A stretch of DNA of 64,000 nt, taken from Streptomyces sp. MMG1533 (GTDB lineage Bacteria > Actinomycetota > Actinomycetes > Streptomycetales > Streptomycetaceae). Within the stretch, counting starts at the first letter, position 1, and the number at the start of each line of letters is the position of its first letter. Made by a program: the position numbers and the translations under genes. The stretch is taken from contig NZ_LGDG01000230.1 of assembly GCF_001279775.1 (NCBI RefSeq), positions 1-64,000 of the forward strand, in the 5' to 3' direction. The notes under the pieces are model-generated. The model saw only the letters and a list, made by a program, of their open reading frames with translations. It had not been told where the DNA came from and searched no databases. Positions 1 to 8,625 of this stretch are shown piece after piece.

Positions 1-62
1 CCCCTCCCCTCGCCTCCCCTCCCCCTCGTCTCCCGCTCCCTCCCGCTCCCCGTTCCCCGCTC
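1..62. repeat. Polypyrimidine (C/T) tract upstream of the first conservon
   Basis: About 60 bases that are nearly all C and T; the other strand is a series of G runs of three to five. The tract begins at the window edge and may extend further. The bottom strand could fold as a G-quadruplex, but this is only inferred from the G runs. No promoter elements are recognisable in it. It ends just before the ribosome binding site AAGGACGG of the gene at 81. Confidence 0.6.
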
Positions 63-80
63 GATCGCCCAAGGACGGCC

Positions 81-2477
81 ATGTCTCGACGGACAGGTAC
101 CCGGCGGCGCCGCCGCCTCGGTTCCATACGTCTCTCCCTCATCCTCCTGGCGCTGGTCCCGAGCGTCACCCTCGCCGCCGTGTGGGGTCTGACGACGACG
201 CAGATGTTCTCGGAGGGCCTCCGGCTGCGCTCGCAGACGGAGCTGAGCATGTCCACCGGCGCCATGGGCACCGACGCCACGCTCGCGCTGCAGCAGGAAC
301 GCGGCCTGTCGGCCGCCTGGCTGGCCTCGCAGCCCGGCTCCCGGGCCGCGCTGGACCAGGCACGCAAGGAGACCGACGCGGCGGTCGCGAAGCTCGTCGG
401 CCATTCGGACCAGGTCCAGCGGGCCCCCGCCCGTATCGCGGACCGGCTGTACTCGGTCGTCGGGTCGGTGGGCAGTCTGGAGTACTACCGGAGCCAGATC
501 GACGACCCCGGCGACATCACCGCCAAGCAGGCGCTGGGCCAGTACACCTCGATCATCGACGACCAGATCCACGCCTTCCAGGAGCTCTCCCAGGTCGACG
601 ACGGCGACCTCACCTCGCAGGCCGGTCCGCTGGTCGCGCTGGAGCACGCGGCGGAGCTGGTCTCCCAGGAGGACGCGCTGCTCACGCTGGCCTGGCCGGC
701 CGGGTACGTCGACGAGAAGGCGTGGACCGAGTTCGGCCGGCTGGTGAGCACCCGCCGCTGGATCGTCCAGGACCAGATCATCCCCTCGCTGCGCGGCCCC
801 GCGAAGACACAGACCGAGCGGATCCTGCAGAGCGCGGAGTGGCAGACCCTGCAGACCATCGAGGACCAGGTGCTCGCGGCCCGGCCGACCGGCGACGCCC
901 GCCGGGTCACGCTGCCGGACGACGTGCAGAAGCAGTGGACCGCCGCACTGCAGAAGGTCTCCGACCGGTACGGCACCCTGATCCGGCAGCAGACGTCCGG
1001 ACTGCTCACCCGCAGCGCCGACAAGGCCGACGACCTGCTGTTGACGGCGGCCTCCCTGAGCACGGGCGGACTGGTCGCCCTGCTGCTGTGCGCCGGCATG
1101 TCCTGGCGGATCACCCGCTCCCTGTCCCGGCGGCTGCGCGGCCTCAGGCAGGCCACGCTCGGCCTGGCCGAGGAACGGCTGCCCGACGTGGTCCGCCGGC
1201 TGGACAAGGGCGAGACCGTCGACGTGGACCTGGCGGCGCCCCCGCTGGACTACGGCTCGGACGAACTCGGCCAGGTGGCCCAGGCGTTCAACACCGCACA
1301 GCGCACCGCGGTGGTGACCGCCGTCGAACTCGCCGACACCCGCCGCGGCTTCCAGAAGGTGATCCTGGGCATCGCCCGGCAGAGCCAGAACCTGGTCAAC
1401 CTCCAGCTCAGCCAGCTGGACGCACTGGAACGCGAGCACCAGGACCCCGACGTCCTCAAGGGCCTGTACGAACTGGACTCCACGGCCAGCCAGTTGCGCC
1501 GCTACGAGGAGAACCTCGTCATCATCAGCGGCGAGCAGCCGCGGCGCAGCTGGACCGAGCCGGTCGCGCTGATCGACATCCTGCGAAGCGCGGTCGGCGA
1601 GGTCGCCGAGTACCGGCGGGTGGAGGTGCACACCGACGAGGACGTGTGCCTCGCCCCGCCCGCGGTGGCGGACGTGATCCATCTGCTGGCCGAGCTCATC
1701 GACAACGCCACCGTGTACTCCCCCACGCCCAGCCCCGTCGGAGTGCGGGCGGCGATGGTGGCCAAGGGTCTGGCCGTCGAGGTGGAGGACCGGGGCCTGG
1801 GCATGTCCGAGGACGACTACGCCTCTCTCAACGCCCAGTTGGCCGGGCCGTCGAAGTTCGACGTGGTGGCGCTGGCGGACGACCTGAGGCTCGGCATGTT
1901 CGTGATCTCCCGGCTCGCCAACCGGCACGGCATCGCCGTGACGCTGCGCTCCTCGCCGTACGGCGGCACCACGGCGATCGTGCTGATCCCGCACGACATC
2001 GTGGTGCGGGAGGGGGCCGACGCGGACACGGACTGCTCGGCGGACGCAAAGGACGTGGCGGAGACCGAGCTCGTGAAGGCCGGGCCGCCCGCCCGCACGG
2101 CCCGGCCCGTTCCCGCCGCACGCACCGCCCCCGCTCTCACCCCCCGGTCCGACGGCCTCGCCCCGCTGCCCCGCCGGGTGCCGCAGACCAGCCTGGTCGA
2201 CGAACTCCGCGAGGACTCCGCGCCCGCCGTCGAGGACGACCTCGACGACTTCACCGCGGAACGTGCCGCCTGCTCGCTCGCCGGGTTCCAACGCGGTACG
2301 TTCCGGGCGCGGGACGAGGACGAGCGTGAGGGCGAGGCCAGGGGCGAGCAGGCGCCGTGCGACGAGCAGGCGCCGGACGACGAGCAGGCGCCATACGGCG
2401 AAGACGCACCGGCCGCGCCGAAGGCCCCCTCCCCGGAACCGGCAGGCACCCCGACTTCCGACACCGACCGCTCATGA
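81..2477 (+). CDS. cvnA: Conservon sensor kinase-like protein CvnA (NIT domain, HATPase)
   Basis: 798-aa membrane sensor, first subunit of a four-gene conservon. A membrane segment lies at about residues 18-37, a nitrate/nitrite-sensor (NIT)-like extracellular region follows to about 315, then a second membrane segment (about 319-341), a HAMP-like linker and a histidine-kinase-type ATPase domain with N-box ELIDNATVYSP (about 538-548) and G-box DRGLGMS (about 571). The last 150 residues are Pro/Ala/Asp/Glu-rich. In this family the dimerisation helix usually reads LDHxxxRxRR; here it is LDSTASQLRR, so the His is replaced by Ser. The ATG follows AAGGACGG. The stop overlaps an ATG of the next gene. 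Conservons are thought to act as membrane-linked signalling complexes that control development or antibiotic production; the signal here is unknown. Confidence 0.92.
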   Translation: MSRRTGTRRRRRLGSIRLSLILLALVPSVTLAAVWGLTTTQMFSEGLRLRSQTELSMSTGAMGTDATLALQQERGLSAAWLASQPGSRAALDQARKETDAAVAKLVGHSDQVQRAPARIADRLYSVVGSVGSLEYYRSQIDDPGDITAKQALGQYTSIIDDQIHAFQELSQVDDGDLTSQAGPLVALEHAAELVSQEDALLTLAWPAGYVDEKAWTEFGRLVSTRRWIVQDQIIPSLRGPAKTQTERILQSAEWQTLQTIEDQVLAARPTGDARRVTLPDDVQKQWTAALQKVSDRYGTLIRQQTSGLLTRSADKADDLLLTAASLSTGGLVALLLCAGMSWRITRSLSRRLRGLRQATLGLAEERLPDVVRRLDKGETVDVDLAAPPLDYGSDELGQVAQAFNTAQRTAVVTAVELADTRRGFQKVILGIARQSQNLVNLQLSQLDALEREHQDPDVLKGLYELDSTASQLRRYEENLVIISGEQPRRSWTEPVALIDILRSAVGEVAEYRRVEVHTDEDVCLAPPAVADVIHLLAELIDNATVYSPTPSPVGVRAAMVAKGLAVEVEDRGLGMSEDDYASLNAQLAGPSKFDVVALADDLRLGMFVISRLANRHGIAVTLRSSPYGGTTAIVLIPHDIVVREGADADTDCSADAKDVAETELVKAGPPARTARPVPAARTAPALTPRSDGLAPLPRRVPQTSLVDELREDSAPAVEDDLDDFTAERAACSLAGFQRGTFRARDEDEREGEARGEQAPCDEQAPDDEQAPYGEDAPAAPKAPSPEPAGTPTSDTDRS

Positions 2478-2488
2478 AGGACACCGCC

Positions 2489-2920
2489 ATGACACGCCCC
2501 ACCCCCGCCACGGACACCCAGCTGGACCAGTTGCTCACCGGACTCGTGGACCGGGTCGCCGACGTGAACCACGCCGTGGTGCTCTCCGAGGACGGACTGG
2601 TCGTCAGCAGGTCCACCGGGTTCGTGCGCGACGACGCGGAACGGCTGGCGGCGACCGCGTCCGGGCTGATGAGCCTCAGCAAGGGGGTCAGCATGGACTT
2701 CCGGGGCGGCCCCGTGCGCCAGGCACTCATCGAGATGGCCCACAGCTACCTGATACTCACCTCGGCCGGACCCGGTGCCCACCTCGTCGTGCTGACCGGA
2801 CCGAACGCGGACGTCGGTGTGGTGGCGTACCAGATGAACATGCTGGTGAAGAAGATCGGCGAGCACCTCAGCGCGGCGCCGCGGGCGCATGTGGGCCCAA
2901 CGACCCCCACCGGCGAGTGA
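2489..2920 (+). CDS. cvnB: Roadblock/LC7 domain protein CvnB
   Basis: 143-aa roadblock/LC7 protein, second conservon subunit, related to MglB-type regulators of small GTPases. The core from LDQLLTGLVDRVADVNHAVV to the C-terminus is typical of the family, including the segment LSEDGLVVSRS. Two in-frame ATGs exist: 2474, overlapping the cvnA stop as ATGA, and 2489. I chose 2489 because AAGGA lies at a suitable distance upstream, while 2474 has no visible ribosome site. It probably bridges CvnA and the GTPase CvnD. No unusual features. Confidence 0.9.
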   Translation: MTRPTPATDTQLDQLLTGLVDRVADVNHAVVLSEDGLVVSRSTGFVRDDAERLAATASGLMSLSKGVSMDFRGGPVRQALIEMAHSYLILTSAGPGAHLVVLTGPNADVGVVAYQMNMLVKKIGEHLSAAPRAHVGPTTPTGE

Positions 2921-2921
2921 G

Positions 2922-3284
2922 GTGAGCGGAAGCGACGCGGCGGGGCGGCTGGTACGGCCCTTCGCTCTGACCGGCGGACGGACCCGGCCCAGCCGCGCCG
3001 ACTTCACCCTCATCACGACGGTGACCGCGGTGGACCCGCCGCCGGAGCAGGCCCCACGGCCGCAGGCCGAGCAGGCGCGGATCCTGCGCCGGTGCGAGCG
3101 GCCGCTCGCGGTGGCGGAGCTGGCCGCGCTGCTGGACCTCCCGGTGAGCGTGGTCGTCATCATGCTCTGCGATCTGCTGGAGGCCGGCCTGATCACCGCC
3201 CATCCCCCGCACCCCGTCTCCCGGACCCCGGAACTGGACCTGGACCTGCTGCAGAAAGTGAGGGACGGCCTTGGCCGGCTCTGA
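2922..3284 (+). CDS. cvnC: DUF742 protein CvnC
   Basis: 120-aa DUF742 protein, third conservon subunit. The N-terminal half carries the family segment RLVRPFALTGGRTRPSR; the C-terminal half is winged-helix-like (EQARILRRCERPLAVAELAA, then LLDLPVSVVVIMLCDLLEAG). Function in the family is poorly defined; it is always co-encoded with CvnB and CvnD. The start is GTG, one base after the CvnB stop. An ATG/GTG at 2889-2891 would overlap cvnB by 32 bases and is less likely. The 3' end overlaps the next start by 14 bases, so the two are probably translationally coupled. Confidence 0.88.
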   Translation: MSGSDAAGRLVRPFALTGGRTRPSRADFTLITTVTAVDPPPEQAPRPQAEQARILRRCERPLAVAELAALLDLPVSVVVIMLCDLLEAGLITAHPPHPVSRTPELDLDLLQKVRDGLGRL

Positions 3285-3921
3285 TCCCGCCGCCCGGGCG
3301 GCGCCCGAGGCGACCGACGCATCCGTCGCGCCCGTCACACCCGTCGCGCCCGACACCGTCAAGATCCTGATCGCCGGAGGGTTCGGCGTCGGCAAGACCA
3401 CGATGGTCGGTTCGGTCAGCGAGATCGTTCCGCTGCGCACCGAGGAACCGCTGACCGTGGCGGGCCTGGGCGTCGACGACCTCGCCGGCATCGAGAAGAA
3501 GGCGGCCACGACGGTCGCCCTGGACTTCGGCCGGATCACCATCAACGACCGGCTGGTGCTGTATCTCTTCGGCACCCCGGGGCAGCAGCGGTTCTGGTTC
3601 ATGTGGAACGACCTGGCCGTCGGTGCGCTGGGCGCCGTCGTGCTGTTCGACGTGCGCAGACCGGAGTCGAGCTTCGCCGCCGTCGACTTCTTCGAGCGGC
3701 GGGGCATCCCGTTCGTCGTCGGTGTCAACGGCTTCCATGGGCAGCACCCGTATCCGGCCGAGGAGATCAGGGAGTCCCTGGCGCTGCCGGAGCACGTCCC
3801 GGTGCTGTTGTGCGACGCGCGCGAGCGCGAGTCGAGCCGGGACGTGCTGATCGCCCTGCTGGACCGGCTGATCGCCGAGGCGGGCGGGGGCGGGGCTCAG
3901 CTCACTCGTCCGGGCCGGTGA
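3271..3921 (+). CDS. cvnD: Conservon GTP-binding protein CvnD
   Basis: 216-aa small GTPase of the MglA/Rab-like conservon type. The P-loop GGFGVGKTT is at about residues 35-43 and the G3 motif GTPGQQRFWFMW at about 94-105. The usual NKxD base-recognition motif is replaced by VNGF, as is common in this family. The start is TTG with AGGGACG upstream, and the reading frame begins inside cvnC. The gene ends 20 bases inside the convergent gene at 3902. No cytochrome P450 (CvnE) follows, so this is a four-gene conservon. Confidence 0.9.
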   Translation: MAGSDPAARAAPEATDASVAPVTPVAPDTVKILIAGGFGVGKTTMVGSVSEIVPLRTEEPLTVAGLGVDDLAGIEKKAATTVALDFGRITINDRLVLYLFGTPGQQRFWFMWNDLAVGALGAVVLFDVRRPESSFAAVDFFERRGIPFVVGVNGFHGQHPYPAEEIRESLALPEHVPVLLCDARERESSRDVLIALLDRLIAEAGGGGAQLTRPGR

Positions 3922-5410
3922 GCTCCTTGTTCGAGGGCGCGATCAGCCGGGCCGTGAGGTCCGGGTCGGGCATGTCCTGGTCGAAGGGGAACAGCGGCCG
4001 GCGGATGCGGCGGTGGCCGAGGCGGGTCAGCTCCTGGTCGACGCCGCCCGGGGTGAGCGCCATCTTCCAGTCGGCGGCCATGGCGAACAGCTCGGGCTCC
4101 AGATAGCCGATCTTCACGATGACGACATCGGCCGCACGCGGGTCCAACTCCAGTTCGGTGAAGTCGTGTTCGTGGTGATACGGCTTGCGCAGCCGGGTCA
4201 GGACCACATGGACGCTGCCCACCCGCAGCACGACCTCGGCCTCCGCGTCCCGGTCGCCGTGCCGGACCGCGTGCACCACGCCGGTCAGGGTGAGCGGGCC
4301 GGCGTGGCGGTCGTCGACCTCCGCGCCCGCGGTGACCGTGACTCTCGCGCCGACGCCGGCCGCCACCGCCGTGTCGACGGCGCCGGGGCCGGGGAGTGAG
4401 GCGTAGATGACCGTGGGGCCGGACGGGTCCTTGAACTCCGTTCGTTCCAGGACCTGTTGGAGGCCCCAGGTGACGTCCCCGGCCCCGCCGGCGGTCGGGT
4501 TGTCGCCGGTGTCGCTGATGAAGTAGGGGCGGGCGGTGGAGGCGAGCGCGGCGTCGAGGCACTCCTCCAGCGTGGCCGTCGGTGCGACGAAGTCGAAGTC
4601 GTGGCGGGCCTTCCAGAAGCCGGCCGCCAGCTGCTCCGCACCGGCGGTGACGGCGTCCGGCGAGGGCCCCGTGACGACCACCGCGGCCCGGTTGCGCGGC
4701 TCGTCCGCCCACGCGTAGCCGACCCAGATCGCCGCGTCCGTCACGCCGTCCGCCGCCGCCACCTCGTCCACGGCCGCGTACACGCTCTTCGCGGGTTCGA
4801 TGCGGGTCGAGGTCTGCTCGCCGGCCAGCAGCACCGGCACCGGGATCCAGGCCTTGACCGGGCGGGGTGCGCCGCTCGCCAGCAGGTCCACGAGATTGCG
4901 GGCCGCGCGCTCCTTCGTCGCCATGGCGTCCTCGTGCGGGGCCGTGCGATAGCAGGTGATCAGGTCGCTCTGGTGGACGAGCTCGCGGGAGACGTTGCCG
5001 TGCAGGTCCATCGAGGTGGACACGAGGACGTTCGGGCCGACCACTTCCCGTATGCGGTACAGGAGTTGGGCCTCGGCGTCGTCCAGGCCCTCCACCGTCA
5101 TCGCGCCGTGGATGTCGTACCAGAGGCCGTCGATCGGACCCGACTCGCTCAGTCTGTTGAGGAGTTCGGCCGCCAGTTCGGCGTACGCGCCTCCCGTCAC
5201 CGGGCCGCCGGGGAGGGCCTTGCCGACCAGTGCGCCGCGCCAGTGCGCGGCGCTGCGCAGGGGCTGCCCGGGGGCCAGGAAGGGGTAGCGCGTCAGCACG
5301 TCCGCGCCGCGCTGCGGGTGGAAGGCGGGGGCCCCGGTGCGCGCCGGGGAGAAGGTCGAGGACTCGATGCCGAGTCCGGCGACGGCGATGACGGGACGGG
5401 GTTCCGGCAT
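3902..5410 (-). CDS. M81 family metallopeptidase (MlrC-like)
   Basis: 502-aa cytoplasmic protein of the microcystinase C (MlrC) family, zinc-dependent peptidases that degrade linear or modified peptides. Family motifs visible are DIHGAM (about 99-104), MDLHGN (about 134-139) and TAPHEDAMATKERA, which supply the expected metal-binding Asp/His residues; a C-terminal MlrC domain follows. It lies 46 bases downstream of the ROK repressor on the same strand and divergent from a peptide-type ABC importer. That context suggests it cleaves the imported peptide or amide compound. The substrate cannot be told from sequence. Its 3' end overlaps the convergent cvnD by 20 bases. Confidence 0.88.
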   Translation of the reverse strand: MPEPRPVIAVAGLGIESSTFSPARTGAPAFHPQRGADVLTRYPFLAPGQPLRSAAHWRGALVGKALPGGPVTGGAYAELAAELLNRLSESGPIDGLWYDIHGAMTVEGLDDAEAQLLYRIREVVGPNVLVSTSMDLHGNVSRELVHQSDLITCYRTAPHEDAMATKERAARNLVDLLASGAPRPVKAWIPVPVLLAGEQTSTRIEPAKSVYAAVDEVAAADGVTDAAIWVGYAWADEPRNRAAVVVTGPSPDAVTAGAEQLAAGFWKARHDFDFVAPTATLEECLDAALASTARPYFISDTGDNPTAGGAGDVTWGLQQVLERTEFKDPSGPTVIYASLPGPGAVDTAVAAGVGARVTVTAGAEVDDRHAGPLTLTGVVHAVRHGDRDAEAEVVLRVGSVHVVLTRLRKPYHHEHDFTELELDPRAADVVIVKIGYLEPELFAMAADWKMALTPGGVDQELTRLGHRRIRRPLFPFDQDMPDPDLTARLIAPSNKELTGPDE

Positions 5411-5456
5411 GGGTGCTCCAGACGTCGGCGAAAGGTCAAGGGTGGCTGACCGGGGC

Positions 5457-6692
5457 TCAGGTGTGGTTGCCGGCAGATGAGGGGTGGTTGCCGGGAGGTG
5501 AAAGGTGCGCTCCGGTGACCGCCTCCAGCGCGTGCGTCAGCGCCCGCTGCAAAGCGAACTGGCCCGCGCCGACCAGACCGGCGTCGGCGCCGAGGCTGGC
5601 CCGCTCGATGACCAGGTGCTCGGTGACGAGGGGATGGCAGCCCTCGTAGAGCTGGCTGCGGACGGCGGCGACGAACGGCTCCAGCGTGGAGAGGATGCCG
5701 CCGAGGTACACCGCGTCGGGGTTGAAGAAGTTGACGTTCGCGGCGAGCACCTGCCCGAGGTAGCGGCCGGCCTGGCGGACCGCGCGGGTCGCCTCCGGGT
5801 CGGCGTCGCGGGCGAGCCGTACGACGTCCTCGGTGGACGTCACGTCGAGGCCGCGTTCGCGCAGGATGCGGACGAGGGCGGCACCGGAGGCGACGGTCTC
5901 CAGACAGCCGGTGTTGCCGCAGGAGCAGGGCGTGTCGTGGGCGGCCTCGACGCGGACGTGGGTGATCTCGCCGGCGGCCCCGGAGCCGCCCCGGTAGAGG
6001 CGGCCGTCGGCGATGACGCCCGCGCCGATCGCGGTGCCGGACTTCACCATGACCGACTGGCGGCGCTCGGCGGGCTGGACGGTGTGCTCGCCTACGGCCA
6101 TGCAGTTGGCGTCGTTCTCGACGGCCGCCCGTACCCCGAAGCGGTCCTCCAGCCAGTCCCGGACGGGGTAGCGGTTCCAGCCGGGCATCCGGGAAGGCAG
6201 GGTGACCACGCCGGAGTCGACGTCGACCGGGCCCGGCAGGGAGAGGCCGACGCCCCGCAGCAGGTGACGCCCGTGCCGGTCGGCGAGTTCTTCGAGGGTG
6301 CCGGCCAGTCCGGGGAGCGCCGCCTCGGGGCCGTCGGCCGTCGGGAACGGCACGGTGGAGACGTCGGTGAGACCGCCGCCGGGGTGGACGACGCCCACGT
6401 GGGCGTGCCTGCCGCCGAGTTCGGCCGCCACCGCGTATCCGTCGCTGCCGCCGAGCCGCAGCACCTTGCGCGGGCGTCCGCCGGTCGAGGACAGCGTGCC
6501 CTCCTCGGCGACCAGCCCGTGGGACATCAACCGGCCCACCGCGAACGACACCGTCGAGGGCGCGGCGCCGAGCAGTGCGGCGAGTTCGGTACGCGTGGTC
6601 GCCTGCCCGGAGGCGAGGAGTTCGAGGACGCGCTCGGTCAGCGAGGAGACGCCCACTCCGCCTCTCCGACGCGACGCACTTTTTTCGGTCAT
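5457..6692 (-). CDS. ROK family transcriptional regulator
   Basis: 411-aa ROK regulator: an N-terminal winged helix (LTERVLELLASGQATTRTEL, then APSTVSFAVGRLMSHGLV) followed by a sugar-kinase-like ROK domain with the Zn-binding motif CSCGNTGCLE. The open frame extends to 6923, but the added residues do not fit the family and I chose ATG 6692, preceded by GGGAG 11 bases upstream; ATG 6713 is an alternative. The C-terminus ends in a short repeated tail (PPGNHPSSAGNHT) from a duplicated GTGGTTGCCGG DNA motif. It is divergent from the ABC operon at 6868 and probably represses it and the M81 gene. The ligand is unknown. Confidence 0.88.
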   Translation of the reverse strand: MTEKSASRRRGGVGVSSLTERVLELLASGQATTRTELAALLGAAPSTVSFAVGRLMSHGLVAEEGTLSSTGGRPRKVLRLGGSDGYAVAAELGGRHAHVGVVHPGGGLTDVSTVPFPTADGPEAALPGLAGTLEELADRHGRHLLRGVGLSLPGPVDVDSGVVTLPSRMPGWNRYPVRDWLEDRFGVRAAVENDANCMAVGEHTVQPAERRQSVMVKSGTAIGAGVIADGRLYRGGSGAAGEITHVRVEAAHDTPCSCGNTGCLETVASGAALVRILRERGLDVTSTEDVVRLARDADPEATRAVRQAGRYLGQVLAANVNFFNPDAVYLGGILSTLEPFVAAVRSQLYEGCHPLVTEHLVIERASLGADAGLVGAGQFALQRALTHALEAVTGAHLSPPGNHPSSAGNHT

Positions 6693-6774
6693 GGACGAAG
6701 TTACTCCCGTCATCGGCGGCCGGGGCCCCGAGCGTAGGCCGTCGAAACCCCCTCCCGTGTTTTTCCAGAACAGC

Positions 6775-6809
6775 AGAAACAGGCTTTTTACGGCGGCATG
6801 CCTGTTTCT
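6775..6809. promoter_or_regulatory. Inverted repeat, likely ROK operator
   Basis: Perfect 10-bp inverted repeat AGAAACAGGC (6775-6784) and GCCTGTTTCT (6800-6809) with a 15-base spacer, in the 175-bp gap between the divergent ROK regulator and the ABC importer operon. The half-site centres are about 25 bases apart, which suits binding of a dimer to two helix faces. Inferred to be the autoregulatory operator of the adjacent ROK protein. Confidence 0.55.
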
Positions 6810-6867
6810 TCCAACACAGGGGTCGTTCACTGGCTGCACCCCGCTTCTGTTCCCCCTGAGGAGAGCC

Positions 6868-8625
6868 ATGTCCCCTGCTCGCACGAGGCTCGTCGCCGGT
6901 GCCGCCGCCCTTCTGGCAGGCACGTCGCTGCTCGCGGGCTGCTCCGGGGCGAGCGGCTCGTCGTCGGCGTCGCACGACTCGATCGACTACGCGCTGCCCG
7001 CGAACTTCACGCCGAACTGGATCCTGCCGATCGGCACGGCGGCCCACCTGAACACCAACAACATCTCCATCGCGAACACGCTGTGGGAGCCGCTCGTCGC
7101 GTACGACGGCTCGACCGGCAAGATCGCCTGGAACAAGGCGGGTTCGGTCGCCACGGCAGCCGACTTCGCCTCCGACGGCAAGAGCGTCCGCATCACCCTC
7201 GGCGACCGGCACTGGAGCGACGGGAAGCCGATCACCTCCCGTGACGTGCAGTTCTGGTTCGACCTCATCAAGGCGAACAAGGCGCAATGGGCGGGGTACA
7301 ACCCCGGCAAGGCCCCGGACAACTGGACGTCCTTCAAGGCCGAGGACGACCGTCACTTCACGATCACCTTCGACAAGTCCTACAACCCCCAGTGGATGCT
7401 GGCGAACGAGCTGAGCCAGATCACGCCGCTGCCGCAGCATGTCTGGGACAAGGGCGGCGACGCCGAGCAGGTGTGGACGTACCTCAACAACGCCGCGAAG
7501 AACATCGCCGGTTACCAGACCAACGCCCTGTGGAAGGCCATCAGCGGCCCCTACGCGGTCAAGTCCTTCTCGACCGCCGGCAAGGTGGTGCTCACCGCCA
7601 ACACGAAGTACGACGGCGGCGAGAAGCCGGCCGTCCCGACCGTGAACCTGCTGCCGTTCACCACGGCGGACGCCGAGAAGAACGCGCTGCGCTCGGGCGG
7701 CGTCGACTATGGCTACATCGAGGCGACCGACCTCGACCAGAAGGACAGCTTCACCGCGCAGGGCTACTCGGTGAAGCCATGGTCGGGCTGGGCGATCACC
7801 TATATGCCCTACAACTTCAACAACCCCGCGATGGGCGCCGTGTTCAAGCAGCTGTACGCGCGGCAGGCGGTCCAGCGTTCGATCGACCAGGGCACTGTGG
7901 CGAAGGTCGTGTTCAACAGCACGGCGGTGCCCGGCTACGGGCCGATCCCGCAGGGGCAGGCGTCGGACTTCGTGTCGTCCGTGCAGAAGAGCAACCCGTA
8001 CCCGTTCTCGACATCGGCGGCGCAGAAGCTGCTGACCGACCACGGTTGGACCGAGCAGGGCGGGGTCATGACCTGCACGAGCCCCGGCAGTGGCGCGTCC
8101 CGGTGCGGTGAAGGCGTCGCCAAGGGCACGAAGTTCGAGATGCAGGTGCTGTCGCAGTCCGGGTCGACCGTGACGGACAACATGATGAGCGCGATCCAGT
8201 CCTCGCTCGCGAAGACCGGCATCAAGTTCTCCATCAAGACCGCGCCCGTGAACTCGGTGCTGTCGCAGACCCCGCCGTGCACCTCCGGCCAGTCGGTCTG
8301 CAAGTGGCAACTGTCCTTCTTCGGTACGGCGGGCAGCTGGTACTTCAACGCCTTCCCGACCGGCGACTCACTGTTCCAGTCCAAGGGCGGCTCCAACTTC
8401 GGCAACTACTCCAACCCCGAGGTCGACAAGCTCATCTCCGCCTCCACGACGTCGAGTTCGAACCAGGCGATCCAGGACTACAGCGCGGCCCTCGCGAAGG
8501 ACCTGCCGGTGATCTGGCTGCCGGAGCCCGTCTACCAGATCTCGGTCGTCAAGAACGGTCTCGGCGGCTTCTCCCAGGACTCCCTCGCCAACTTCCACCC
8601 GGCGCAGTGGAAGTGGACCAGCTGA
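6868..8625 (+). CDS. Peptide-type ABC transporter substrate-binding lipoprotein (SBP family 5)
   Basis: 585-aa extracytoplasmic binding protein of the DppA/OppA type. The start MSPARTRLVAG is followed by a hydrophobic stretch and lipobox LLAGC (Cys about 25), so it is probably a lipoprotein anchored outside the membrane. The body has the SBP_bac_5 pattern (NISIANTLWEPLVAYDG, then WSDGKPITSRDVQFWFDLIK). ATG 6868 has GAGGAGAG upstream; the much longer open frame from 6298 runs antisense through the ROK gene and is rejected. It is the first gene of a five-gene operon; the next start follows the stop directly. Substrate is probably an oligopeptide or related compound. Confidence 0.92.
   Translation: MSPARTRLVAGAAALLAGTSLLAGCSGASGSSSASHDSIDYALPANFTPNWILPIGTAAHLNTNNISIANTLWEPLVAYDGSTGKIAWNKAGSVATAADFASDGKSVRITLGDRHWSDGKPITSRDVQFWFDLIKANKAQWAGYNPGKAPDNWTSFKAEDDRHFTITFDKSYNPQWMLANELSQITPLPQHVWDKGGDAEQVWTYLNNAAKNIAGYQTNALWKAISGPYAVKSFSTAGKVVLTANTKYDGGEKPAVPTVNLLPFTTADAEKNALRSGGVDYGYIEATDLDQKDSFTAQGYSVKPWSGWAITYMPYNFNNPAMGAVFKQLYARQAVQRSIDQGTVAKVVFNSTAVPGYGPIPQGQASDFVSSVQKSNPYPFSTSAAQKLLTDHGWTEQGGVMTCTSPGSGASRCGEGVAKGTKFEMQVLSQSGSTVTDNMMSAIQSSLAKTGIKFSIKTAPVNSVLSQTPPCTSGQSVCKWQLSFFGTAGSWYFNAFPTGDSLFQSKGGSNFGNYSNPEVDKLISASTTSSSNQAIQDYSAALAKDLPVIWLPEPVYQISVVKNGLGGFSQDSLANFHPAQWKWTS

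Noticed and set aside
182..2329. 715-aa plus-strand frame inside the first cvnA
   Set aside because: Out-of-frame shadow with Arg/Pro/Gly-rich translation; the cvnA frame has all domain motifs.
5293..8310. 1005-aa minus-strand open frame
   Set aside because: Runs antisense through the binding-protein gene and out of frame through the ROK and M81 genes; Arg/Gly-rich with no family features.
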